Shown here piece after piece: positions 5,097 through 11,979 of a stretch of 20,428 nt of DNA (position 1 is its first letter; each line of letters opens with the position of its first letter). This DNA comes from a virus, in the IMG/VR virus record IMGVR_UViG_3300030101_002662, positions 1 to 20,428 of that record, one strand, 5' to 3'. The notes beneath the pieces are model-generated. The model was not told the DNA's origin and did not search any database. It was given only the letters and a program-made list of their open reading frames with translations. The position numbers and the translations under genes were made by a program.

Positions 5097-5268
5097 CATT
5101 TGGTTTATTAATGGAGAACCAAAACAATCATGCTTCACACATATGTTTAGTTGGGAGTTCCAAACAAAAGAGGAATGTCAATTTAAAATTTTAAATTACT
5201 CAAGATTTGAAATACCAAAGAATCATAAGATTATTTTATCTGAGTGTGTATTGGCCAAGAAATCATAG
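5068..5268 (+). CDS. Four-cysteine small protein, tandem copy 1, 66 aa
   Basis: Preceded by AAGGAGGGA at 5052-5060, seven bases before the ATG. The N-terminus MFKAITLMCSIWF is hydrophobic but short, and there is no convincing signal-peptidase or lipobox site (the residue before Cys9 is Met). Cysteines at 9, 22, 37 and 60 are in the same positions in the next gene. That even spacing suggests either two disulfides in an exported protein or a metal site. The two proteins share about 53% identity over their first 60 residues (my count, 32 of 60), so this is a tandem duplication. Function unknown. Confidence 0.8.
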   Translation: MFKAITLMCSIWFINGEPKQSCFTHMFSWEFQTKEECQFKILNYSRFEIPKNHKIILSECVLAKKS

Positions 5269-5278
5269 GGGAGTATAA

Positions 5279-5494
5279 ATGTTTAAAGCATTAGCACTTG
5301 TATGTAGTGTATGGATTGCAGACGGAAGAGCCAAACAAGAATGTTTTACCCATAAGTTTAAGTGGGAGTTTGAAACTAAGAAAGAATGTCAGATGCGATT
5401 GATTTACTATCAAGCAAAAGAATTACCACATTATCAAAAGATGGTATTAAGTGAGTGTACAAAATTTACTCATCGTTATCGTGATCGTAAATAA
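5279..5494 (+). CDS. Four-cysteine small protein, tandem copy 2, 71 aa
   Basis: Paralog of the gene just upstream, with identical positions for cysteines 9, 22, 37 and 60 and shared blocks such as CFTH, WEF, KxEC and LSEC. The N-terminal MFKALALVCSVW is again hydrophobic. The C-terminal tail is longer and basic (HRYRDRK). AGGGGAG at 5267-5273 is the ribosome binding site. Its last 29 bases overlap, tail to tail, a small gene on the opposite strand (5466-5630). Both copies have stayed open while diverging, which implies both are used. Function unknown. Confidence 0.8.
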   Translation: MFKALALVCSVWIADGRAKQECFTHKFKWEFETKKECQMRLIYYQAKELPHYQKMVLSECTKFTHRYRDRK

Positions 5495-5630
5495 TCTCGA
5501 AGAAGACATCATCATCTTCGATAAACTCTTCATTAAGGACATTAGTTGAGGATTTTATTTTTTCTAATTTTTGTTTTGCTTTTACAAAATCTATAACATT
5601 GTCTTTTGTTTCGGGTCTATCTGTAACCAT
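5466..5630 (-). CDS. Hypothetical very small acidic protein downstream of the SNF2 helicase, 54 aa
   Basis: A 55-codon minus-strand frame running from an ATG at 5630-5628 to a TAA at 5468-5466. Its start lies within the helicase 3' end (40-base overlap). It is preceded on that strand by GAGGAGG with seven bases of spacing, one of the best ribosome binding sites in the window. The first half is Lys-rich and helical; the second is very acidic (EEFIEDDDVFFEIIYDHDND). Such a tail could bind a basic partner such as the helicase or mimic DNA, but that is speculation. Its end overlaps the plus-strand four-cysteine gene. Confidence 0.65.
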   Translation of the reverse strand: MVTDRPETKDNVIDFVKAKQKLEKIKSSTNVLNEEFIEDDDVFFEIIYDHDNDE

Positions 5631-7069
5631 TGCCTTGCCTCCTCTCCTAAAACTTTTGCACCAATGTCAATTTTATTTTTTAATGCTTTTACTATTCTTT
5701 CGTCAATTGTATTTTCACTTATAAGGTCTATATAGGTAACTTTGTTGGTTTGGCCAATACGATGACAACGATCTTCAGATTGCATTCGAGTTTCTAAATT
5801 AAAATCATTAGCATAGTAAACAACAGTATTAGCCTGGTTAAGTGTGATGCCATAACCCGCAGTAGATGGATTGCCTACAAAAAACCTCATTGGATCATCT
5901 TTGTCTTCAAATGCATTTATAACTCGAACTCTTTCTTCTTGTGTTGTATCTCCATAATAACATCCAACAGATTCTTTTCCATAAACTTGTGCAAGTTTAT
6001 TTGATATTGATACAATGTCATAACGGAATCTCGAATAGATAAGCATCTTACCCGAAGTCTCTTCACATATATTTAAAAGTTCATTAAGTCTGTTTGTAGG
6101 AAACTCAAGCATCCGTCCATCATCCGATTTAAGATGTCCCGATAGTATCTGCTGCAGACGTAACATTTGTGTGATCATCATAGGTGCAGTAACTACCGCA
6201 GTATCAAGAAGTAAGATAGCCTCTTGCTGAATCTTCTTATACATTTTGTTTTGCTCGTCTGTGTTCTGCACATAACGTGTAATATAAATTTTATTTGGCA
6301 GATCAATACAATCTTTTTTCAGAACTCTAAATATATATAATCCTATCTTTTCAAGTAACTCATCTAATCTTTTGTAGCCAACAATTTGTTGAAAGCTATG
6401 TGATCCAAGTTGCCTTTTTAGTAAATTAGCATGACGATTAAGAAAAGCATAGTAGCTCGGGAAACCTAAGATACCAGGATCGAGGAACTCAAACTGAGAC
6501 CAAAGATCCAAGGGCGATTTGGTTACAGGTGAACCTGTCAGTATTCTTTTATATTTAAAATCTTTACCAATCTTAATAAGTGATTTGGTTCTTTTGGCCT
6601 TGGGATTCTTGATAGCAGTTGATTCATCTATAGCTATAAGTCCCCGCTCTCCAAACTTCTTGGCCATCCATGTCCCCGCTTTGATACCTCGAGGACTAGA
6701 AAAAGCCTCAATGTTCATGATGAATATTCTCATGGCAGTTGTGGTCTTCTTAAAAAATTCATTTAAATTTTTCTCATAGGCCATAGTTCTGTTTGATTGC
6801 CAATACATAATTTTGTATTCTAATGTATCAGTAAAGTGTGTTGGTATTTCTTTTTCAACCCAATTACGATAAACACCTTTAGGAGCAAGTATGAGAGCGA
6901 AGTTTATTTCTTTTGTGGCACGTAAGTATGCTATGTTATCAATCAACACTTTTGACTTACCTGTACCCATTTCCATGAAAAACCCAAATACTCTCAAATG
7001 TTTCGCTTGGTCTAAAGCATCTTTTTGGTGCTTATATGGTTTTGTTTTCATTATGTGGTTGACATTCAT
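5591..7069 (-). CDS. SNF2-type DNA helicase/ATPase, 492 aa
   Basis: An ATP-driven double-stranded DNA translocase of superfamily 2. Motif Q is at HQ (14-15), Walker A is MGTGKS (34-39) and Walker B is DEST (148-151). Motif III is LTGSPV with the SNF2-type PLDLWSQFEFLDP following it. Domain 2 has YSRF, STAGYGITLNQA and the SNF2 hallmark EDRCHRIGQ near residues 434-442. No extra DNA-binding domain is present, and the length matches phage minimal SNF2 proteins. The start at 7069 has GGAG seven bases upstream. It is one of only two minus-strand genes within a plus-strand region, diverging from the replication operon. A role in replication, recombination or clearing proteins from DNA is inferred from family knowledge. 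Confidence 0.92.
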   Translation of the reverse strand: MNVNHIMKTKPYKHQKDALDQAKHLRVFGFFMEMGTGKSKVLIDNIAYLRATKEINFALILAPKGVYRNWVEKEIPTHFTDTLEYKIMYWQSNRTMAYEKNLNEFFKKTTTAMRIFIMNIEAFSSPRGIKAGTWMAKKFGERGLIAIDESTAIKNPKAKRTKSLIKIGKDFKYKRILTGSPVTKSPLDLWSQFEFLDPGILGFPSYYAFLNRHANLLKRQLGSHSFQQIVGYKRLDELLEKIGLYIFRVLKKDCIDLPNKIYITRYVQNTDEQNKMYKKIQQEAILLLDTAVVTAPMMITQMLRLQQILSGHLKSDDGRMLEFPTNRLNELLNICEETSGKMLIYSRFRYDIVSISNKLAQVYGKESVGCYYGDTTQEERVRVINAFEDKDDPMRFFVGNPSTAGYGITLNQANTVVYYANDFNLETRMQSEDRCHRIGQTNKVTYIDLISENTIDERIVKALKNKIDIGAKVLGEEARQWLQIDPKQKTML

Positions 7070-7088
7070 CCTATCGCTCCTATATAGT
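7059..7088 (+). promoter_or_regulatory. Promoter for the replication operon
   Basis: A full consensus -35, TTGACA at 7059-7064, is followed by TATAGT at 7083-7088 (18-base spacer), or by TATATA at 7081-7086 (16-base spacer). Transcription would start near 7094 and reach the gene at 7145. The -35 lies inside the 5' end of the helicase gene. It overlaps the minus-strand promoter at 7091-7118. Confidence 0.65.
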
Positions 7089-7090
7089 CT

Positions 7091-7118
7091 AATATAAACA
7101 TTTAAAATGTAATTTCAA
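7091..7118 (-). promoter_or_regulatory. Promoter for the SNF2 helicase
   Basis: On the minus strand TTGAAA (7118-7113) is followed by a 16-base spacer and TATATT (7096-7091). The start would be near 7084, giving a leader of about 15 bases that contains the helicase ribosome binding site (7080-7077). It cannot be occupied by RNA polymerase at the same time as the plus-strand promoter. Confidence 0.6.
7098..7110. repeat. Short inverted repeat in the divergent promoter, possible operator
   Basis: ACATTT and AAATGT flank a single central A, a 13-base palindrome lying between the -10 and -35 boxes of the helicase promoter and just after the start point of the plus-strand promoter. A repressor bound here could affect both. 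It is AT-rich and short, so chance is quite possible. Confidence 0.3.
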
Positions 7119-7144
7119 CCTAAACCTGAAGAGGAGATACTTTT

Positions 7145-7702
7145 ATGGCTGAAGAAATATTTGAAGAAATGTTCGATGATACAAGTCTCGACAAAGTAGA
7201 GGGTAATACAATGAAAAGTTTATCCACTGTTGTTAAGGATTTGGATCAGCTTACACAAGAGATTAATCAAAAGGAAGAAGAGTTAAAAGCTCTTAAACTT
7301 CAAAAACACAAAGTTTCAACTGAGCAGATACCCGCCATGATGGATGAGATGGGTGTCCAACGATTGGACGTTGAAAATTTAAGTGTAAGTTTAAAACCTT
7401 TGATTAATGCATCAATACCACCGACTAGGAAAGAAGAAGCCTACAAGTGGTTAAGAGATAATGGCCTTGATGATATTATTAAGAACGATGTCATCATGTC
7501 ATTTGGTCGGGGCGAAGACAACGTTGCGGGGGATCTGATGTATGAACTCGAGAAACGTGGTATGCACCCCGAGAAGAAGACACACATTCACTCAATGACT
7601 TTAAAAGCATTCATTAAGGAACGTGTGGAGAAGGGGTTACCAATAGATCTAGATCTGTTTGGTGCCTTTGTAGCAAGAACCGCTGACATAAAAAGGAGAT
7701 AA
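7145..7702 (+). CDS. Conserved phage coiled-coil protein of the replication module, 185 aa
   Basis: The first gene of the replication operon, with AGGAG at 7131-7135. Residues about 25-60 form a charged coiled coil (Glu, Lys and Leu heptads), followed by IPAMMDEMGVQRL (62-74). Then comes a compact domain with AYKWLRDNGLDDIIKNDV (99-116), FGRGED (120-125), and a C-terminal HSMTLKAFIKERVEKGLPID (149-168). I recognise this order as a conserved family found in many tailed phages beside polymerase and primase genes, though its activity is not known to me. Three bases separate its stop region from the next start, so the two are likely co-translated. An accessory role in replication is inferred from context. 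Confidence 0.85.
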   Translation: MAEEIFEEMFDDTSLDKVEGNTMKSLSTVVKDLDQLTQEINQKEEELKALKLQKHKVSTEQIPAMMDEMGVQRLDVENLSVSLKPLINASIPPTRKEEAYKWLRDNGLDDIIKNDVIMSFGRGEDNVAGDLMYELEKRGMHPEKKTHIHSMTLKAFIKERVEKGLPIDLDLFGAFVARTADIKRR

Positions 7703-7704
7703 TA

Positions 7705-8487
7705 ATGTCAAAAGCAGTAACAAAAAAAGAGGACAATCTTCCCTCTGCAATAGAAGATGTAATTTTTGAGACCGCTGGAGAAGGCATTGACTACGATACT
7801 TCGGAACTACAGATTCCGTTTCTTCGTTTAGTCCAAGCCATGTCCCCACAGTTAAAGAAAGCTGACCCAAAATTTATTGCGGGTGCATCTCAAGGGGATA
7901 TGTTTAATACTGTTACAGGACAGTATTGGGATGGCGAAGAAGGTGTAGTCGTTATACCTTGCTATCAAGAAACAAAATATCTGGAATTTGTGCCACGTGA
8001 TTCTGGTGGTGGTTTTGTAGGAGAGATTGCTCCCGACAATCCCATAATACAACAAGCCAAACGTGAGGGTAACAAAGAGTTGTTACCTAATGGTAACGAA
8101 CTTGTTAAATCAGATCAGCACTATTGCATTATACTTGATAATGATATTCCAACATTAGCTATTCTCGATATGAAAGTATCACAATTAAAAGTTAGCAGAC
8201 GTTGGAAGACACAGATTGCAATGCTCAAAGTTAAAAACAAGAATGGCGAACTTGTTGTACCATCTGTTTACTCAAACATGTGGAAGTTCAAATCTGTTGA
8301 GGAGAGCAATGATCAAGGTACGTTTTTCAATTGGACTTTTGAACGTGTCGGTTTCGTTCAAGACAAGAGTCTTTTTGAAGAGGCTAGAAAATTTAGAGGA
8401 TCTGTTATGAAAGGGGAAGCCAAGGCAAGAGCCGAGGACATAGCAGATATAGGTACATCAACTAAAGTAGATGATGATCATTTCTAA
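7705..8487 (+). CDS. Conserved phage protein, candidate single-stranded DNA-binding protein, 260 aa
   Basis: A family seen in many tailed phages, recognised here by IPFLRLVQAMSPQLKKADP (37-55), GDMFNTVTG (64-72), the VVVIPC strand, and VPRDSGGGFVGE (96-107). The middle is beta-rich and basic (MKVSQLKVSRRWKTQ). The C-terminus is KVDDDHF, an acidic tip ending in Phe as in phage and bacterial single-strand binding proteins. That tip and the position just before the primase are the reasons for the SSB suggestion. I cannot see an OB-fold directly, and database members are often labelled only hypothetical or virion-associated. AAAAGGAG at 7691-7698 is the ribosome binding site. Confidence 0.8.
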   Translation: MSKAVTKKEDNLPSAIEDVIFETAGEGIDYDTSELQIPFLRLVQAMSPQLKKADPKFIAGASQGDMFNTVTGQYWDGEEGVVVIPCYQETKYLEFVPRDSGGGFVGEIAPDNPIIQQAKREGNKELLPNGNELVKSDQHYCIILDNDIPTLAILDMKVSQLKVSRRWKTQIAMLKVKNKNGELVVPSVYSNMWKFKSVEESNDQGTFFNWTFERVGFVQDKSLFEEARKFRGSVMKGEAKARAEDIADIGTSTKVDDDHF

Positions 8488-10022
8488 TGAGCCTAGCACA
8501 AAAGTTCATGGCGGTGTTTGAAGGATCAAGCACTGCCCATGGGCAAACAACTATCGGAAATGTACGGAAGAATGGTAAGACAGATGCAAGAAGTTTTATC
8601 GTTAAGGAGCCTTTGACACTTGAATTAGTACAAGAGCATTTAAGTGGTAGTAAAGGTATTGGCTCCATACCCATAACACATGAGAACAAATGTAAGTTTG
8701 GTGTGTTAGATATAGATACATATCCCATCGATCATGTAGCCATAGCAAAGAAATGTAAGACTATGAAACTACCTTTTGTTGTATGCAGAAGTAAATCGGG
8801 TGGGGCACATTTATTTTTATTTTTAAAAGAATATTATCCCGCAGTGGATGTAAGAGATTATTTAGGTGAGATGGCAGCAGCACTTGGCCATTCAACCTGT
8901 GAGATATTTCCAAAACAAGATCAGATACTTGTCGATCGTGGGGATGTAGGAAACTTTATTAACTTACCATACTTTGATGCAGACAACAGTTTAAGGTATG
9001 CAGTAGATGACAAAGGCAAAGAATTAAATCTAGAATCTTTTTTAGAGTTTGCACAAAAGAAAACTGTAACGTTAGATGATTTAAACAAATTAAATTTAGG
9101 TAATGACAAAAAAGAATTTGAGGATGCTCCGTGGTGTCTTCGTATCTTTTTTAATTTAGGTATACCAGAGGGTCAGAGGAACAAGGTTCTATTTCATGCG
9201 GGTAAGTATGCAAAGAAAAAGTTTCCAGAAAGTTGGAAACAAATGCTTGAGACTTGGAATAACAAGTATTGCTCTACACCTTTACCGGCTTCTGAGATTG
9301 TAACAATACAACAACAACACGAGAAAAAAGAATATGAGTATCTGTGTAAGGACGAGCCTATGCAGAGTCATTGTGATAAGAAGGCATGTAAACAAGCAAA
9401 GTATGGTATCGGTGGCCATGATACGTTGCCCGAGATTGGCGGATTAACAATCTTAAAATCAGAGCCAAGACTTTTCTTTTTGGATGTTGATGGCAAAAGA
9501 TTAGAGCTATCAACTGAACAATTACAAATGCCTATACAGTTTCAACGTGCATGTATCGAGCAAATTGATTTCATGCCTCCGTTGTTTAAACCAGGAGATT
9601 GGCAGATTTTGGTAAATAATCTGTTATCAACTGCAACATCAATAGAAGCTTCTGAAGAACTGACTATGACAGGACAGTTTAAAGAACTTGTAGAAACCTA
9701 CTGCACAAGCCGTATTCGGGCAAAGTCACCCGAAGAACTGAACATGGGTAAACCATGGACAGAAGATGACTTAACATATTTTACCATGAAAGGTTTGCAG
9801 GAGTTTTTGAAACAAAGAGGGTTTACAACATTCAATAGACCACAGATCCAACAAAGACTTAAAGATTTGAATAGTGGCCAAAAGTGTAATGGCATGAAAC
9901 AAATCAAGTTAGATAATGGTAAGTGGACAAATCTACGAGTGTGGTGGGTTCCTCAATTTGAAACGACTGAAGTGGATTTAACAATTACAAAGGAGAATGA
10001 TGATGACGAAATCCCATTTTGA
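8487..10022 (+). CDS. Archaeo-eukaryotic-type (TOTE-like) primase, 511 aa
   Basis: Primases of this fold make primers or polymerise DNA using two metal ions. The catalytic DxD is LDIDTY with Asp75 and Asp77, followed by SKSGGAHLFLFL (102-113) with the family His108. Then come FPKQ (141-144) and NFINLPYF (156-163), the pattern of the primase domain of TOTE conflict systems. A C-terminal primase region (about 217-310) includes RNKVLFHAGKYAKKKFP and a Cys-bearing stretch (YLCKDEPMQSHCDKKAC). The rest is unassigned, perhaps a winged helix near 430-480. The last residues, NDDDEIPF, imitate the tip of bacterial SSB. It starts in a TAATG overlap with no clear Shine-Dalgarno, so translation is probably coupled. 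Confidence 0.85.
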   Translation: MSLAQKFMAVFEGSSTAHGQTTIGNVRKNGKTDARSFIVKEPLTLELVQEHLSGSKGIGSIPITHENKCKFGVLDIDTYPIDHVAIAKKCKTMKLPFVVCRSKSGGAHLFLFLKEYYPAVDVRDYLGEMAAALGHSTCEIFPKQDQILVDRGDVGNFINLPYFDADNSLRYAVDDKGKELNLESFLEFAQKKTVTLDDLNKLNLGNDKKEFEDAPWCLRIFFNLGIPEGQRNKVLFHAGKYAKKKFPESWKQMLETWNNKYCSTPLPASEIVTIQQQHEKKEYEYLCKDEPMQSHCDKKACKQAKYGIGGHDTLPEIGGLTILKSEPRLFFLDVDGKRLELSTEQLQMPIQFQRACIEQIDFMPPLFKPGDWQILVNNLLSTATSIEASEELTMTGQFKELVETYCTSRIRAKSPEELNMGKPWTEDDLTYFTMKGLQEFLKQRGFTTFNRPQIQQRLKDLNSGQKCNGMKQIKLDNGKWTNLRVWWVPQFETTEVDLTITKENDDDEIPF

Positions 10023-10245
10023 AGAAAAGCAATCCTTTTCGAGGGACACAGTTTTTCTGACACAACCTGAGGTTAGTGAATGGTTAAAGATATCAAAGTC
10101 AACTCTGTACAGATGGGTGCAAGAAGGTGCATTCCCTAGACCTGTTGTTCTTGGTAAGCCAGAAAAAAATGGCACATCAAGATGGGTTGAGGATGAGATA
10201 CAAGAGTGGCTTGATAACCGACCTCGAGAAAAAGCCGATGCATGA
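10003..10245 (+). CDS. AlpA/excisionase-like helix-turn-helix DNA-binding protein, 80 aa
   Basis: I use the third of three consecutive ATGs, at 10003, since AAAGGAG at 9989-9995 is then seven bases away; the ATGs at 9997 and 10000 are too close. Residues 17-47 form the MerR-like winged helix typical of AlpA regulators: FLTQPEVSEWLKISKSTLYR then WVQEGAFPRPV. SRWVEDEIQEWL, at about residues 60-71, completes the fold. Such proteins bind DNA as regulators or excisionases. No integrase is seen in the window, so a regulatory role in replication or early expression is as likely as excision. It overlaps the primase end by 20 bases and the helicase start by eight. Confidence 0.87.
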   Translation: MTKSHFEEKQSFSRDTVFLTQPEVSEWLKISKSTLYRWVQEGAFPRPVVLGKPEKNGTSRWVEDEIQEWLDNRPREKADA

Positions 10246-11755
10246 GGAGTTAATATTCGGACCACCAGGGTGTGGCAAGACTCATACATTGATTGATCTT
10301 GTCAAAGATGAATTGAGTAAAGGCACCCCACCCGATAGAATAGGTTTCGTATCTTTTTCTAAGAAGTCTATAGGAGAAGCAAAGGAACGTATATCGGAAC
10401 AAACAAAACTATCACTCAAGGATGTTCCGTGGTTCAAGACTCTTCATTCAACGGGATATCATTGGCTTGGCCTAGGCGACTCTAACATGCTGACACGAGC
10501 AGACTTTACGAACCTAGGCAATGAGCTTGGTATTATCTTTGATGGTAATACTGCAAAATCAAATAGTGATGGTGTGTTGCTACAATCGTTTAACAAAGGT
10601 AATCAGTATCTTGAATTGATTGGCCGTGCCAACATGAGAGAAGTATCATTAGATCAAGAGTATAATGACAATGGCGATTATCAACTAAGCTATTCTTTCT
10701 TGAACAAAGTCGATAAGGTCTACAAGGCATACAAGAAACAGTATGAGAAGTATGACTTTACAGACATGATACAATACTTTGTTAAGCAAGGCAGTGCACC
10801 ATTACTTGATGTATTGATTGTAGATGAGGCACAGGATCTTACAAAGTTGCAATGGTCTATGGTCAATGTACTCAAACAATCAGCAAATAGAATTTATTAT
10901 GCGGGAGATGACGATCAAGCGATACATGTGTGGAATGGTGTTGATGTGAAAAATTTCATGAGATCATGTGAAAACATCCGCATACTTGATCAGAGTTATC
11001 GTGTACCAAGATCCGTACATGAGATAGCCAATCGCCTTGTGAATAGAATAGAAGTAAGACAGGCAAAAAGTTGGAAACCTACAGAGCGTGAGGGTTCTGT
11101 GGATTATCATATGAATTGGTATGATGTAGATATCGATAAAGGGTCATGGACGATCATGGCAAGAACAAACAATATTGTGAACAAGATAGAAGTTAATCTT
11201 CGTGACAATGGTTATTTATATGAAAGATTTGGTAAAATTTCATTAGAAAATGAATTTATTCAGTTTATGAATATGTGGGAGGAACTTAAAAAAGACAAGA
11301 GTTTACCTCTCGAGACAATTAAACAGTTTTATAGTTACGTGCCAAAGCAAGGCAAGAACCAAGTTGTAAAAAGAGGTTCAGCAAAAACGTTAGAGTATTT
11401 AGATCCACAAAGCAGTTTATGTTATGACGAGCTAGTGGCCAATCATGGGTTAGTCGCACCTAAATCAATGAGAGGAGAAGATGTAGTTAATATGTCAGAG
11501 GACGATCAGAGATACAAGGCAGCGATACTACGAAGGGGGGAGGATTTGGAGAACCCTCGTATTAAATTATCAACAATACATCAGATGAAAGGCGGAGAGG
11601 ACGACAACATTATATTGATGTCAGAGTCATGCCATCCTGCAGTTAATGCAAAGAATCAAGATGATGAGCATCGTGTATTTTATACGGGGGTCACAAGAGC
11701 CAAACATAATTTACACATCATTGATTCATTCGGGAGGTATAGATACGTGATATGA
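10238..11755 (+). CDS. UvrD/Rep-family (SF1A) DNA helicase, 505 aa
   Basis: A 3'-5' helicase family by sequence. Walker A GPPGCGKT is at residues 8-15 and Walker B VDEAQD at 195-200. Then follow AGDDDQAIHVWNG (motif III), LDQSYRVP (motif IV), LSTIHQMKGGEDD (motif V) and YTGVTRAK (motif VI) close to the C-terminus. The start at 10238 puts Walker A at the N-terminus, as in the family; an in-frame ATG at 10127 would add residues encoded within the AlpA-like gene and is rejected. No strong ribosome binding site precedes 10238, so coupling through the eight-base overlap is likely. At about 505 residues it is short for UvrD, lacking the long 2B insertions. A replicative or recombination role is inferred. 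Confidence 0.92.
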   Translation: MHEELIFGPPGCGKTHTLIDLVKDELSKGTPPDRIGFVSFSKKSIGEAKERISEQTKLSLKDVPWFKTLHSTGYHWLGLGDSNMLTRADFTNLGNELGIIFDGNTAKSNSDGVLLQSFNKGNQYLELIGRANMREVSLDQEYNDNGDYQLSYSFLNKVDKVYKAYKKQYEKYDFTDMIQYFVKQGSAPLLDVLIVDEAQDLTKLQWSMVNVLKQSANRIYYAGDDDQAIHVWNGVDVKNFMRSCENIRILDQSYRVPRSVHEIANRLVNRIEVRQAKSWKPTEREGSVDYHMNWYDVDIDKGSWTIMARTNNIVNKIEVNLRDNGYLYERFGKISLENEFIQFMNMWEELKKDKSLPLETIKQFYSYVPKQGKNQVVKRGSAKTLEYLDPQSSLCYDELVANHGLVAPKSMRGEDVVNMSEDDQRYKAAILRRGEDLENPRIKLSTIHQMKGGEDDNIILMSESCHPAVNAKNQDDEHRVFYTGVTRAKHNLHIIDSFGRYRYVI

Positions 11756-11979
11756 TTACATTAAAACAAGCAAAAAGAGATTTAACTTTAAGAGTTAAAG
11801 CATTAGAGGAAACTATTAAATTTTTAAAAGAAAATGCTTATTATGAAGATATTTGTAAAAATTGCCATGAACTAATGAAAGTGAAAGTAATTAAATATTT
11901 TACTTATAAAGACTATTGTTCAAATAGGTGCCGTACTCAAGCGTATGATACAAGAAAGAAATTAAAGGCACAAAAATGA
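11752..11979 (+). CDS. Zinc-finger small protein, paralog 1, 75 aa
   Basis: Begins in an ATGA overlap with the helicase stop. Residues 1-30 form a basic helix (TLKQAKRDLTLRVKALEETI). Then Cys35-x2-Cys38 and, 17 residues later, YCSNRC (Cys56, Cys60) form a treble-clef-like zinc site, followed by a basic tail. The next gene has the same plan, with Cys35 and Cys38 at identical positions, so the two look like diverged duplicates. Zinc binding is predicted from the motif; nucleic-acid binding is suggested by the basic flanks. Exact role unknown. Confidence 0.78.
   Translation: MITLKQAKRDLTLRVKALEETIKFLKENAYYEDICKNCHELMKVKVIKYFTYKDYCSNRCRTQAYDTRKKLKAQK

Noticed and set aside
5497-5521. Hairpin TCGAAGA/TCTTCGA after the four-cysteine gene as a terminator
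   Set aside because: Only seven base pairs with an 11-base loop and no T run on either strand; it lies within the coding sequence of the minus-strand small gene.
10127-10237. N-terminal extension of the UvrD-like helicase from an ATG at 10127
   Set aside because: The extra 37 residues lie wholly within the AlpA-like gene in another frame, lack helicase features, and push Walker A away from its usual N-terminal place.
10003-10245. Evidence for a lysogeny module from the AlpA/excisionase-like gene
   Set aside because: No integrase, repressor or attachment-site repeat is visible in the window, and such small regulators also occur in lytic phages.
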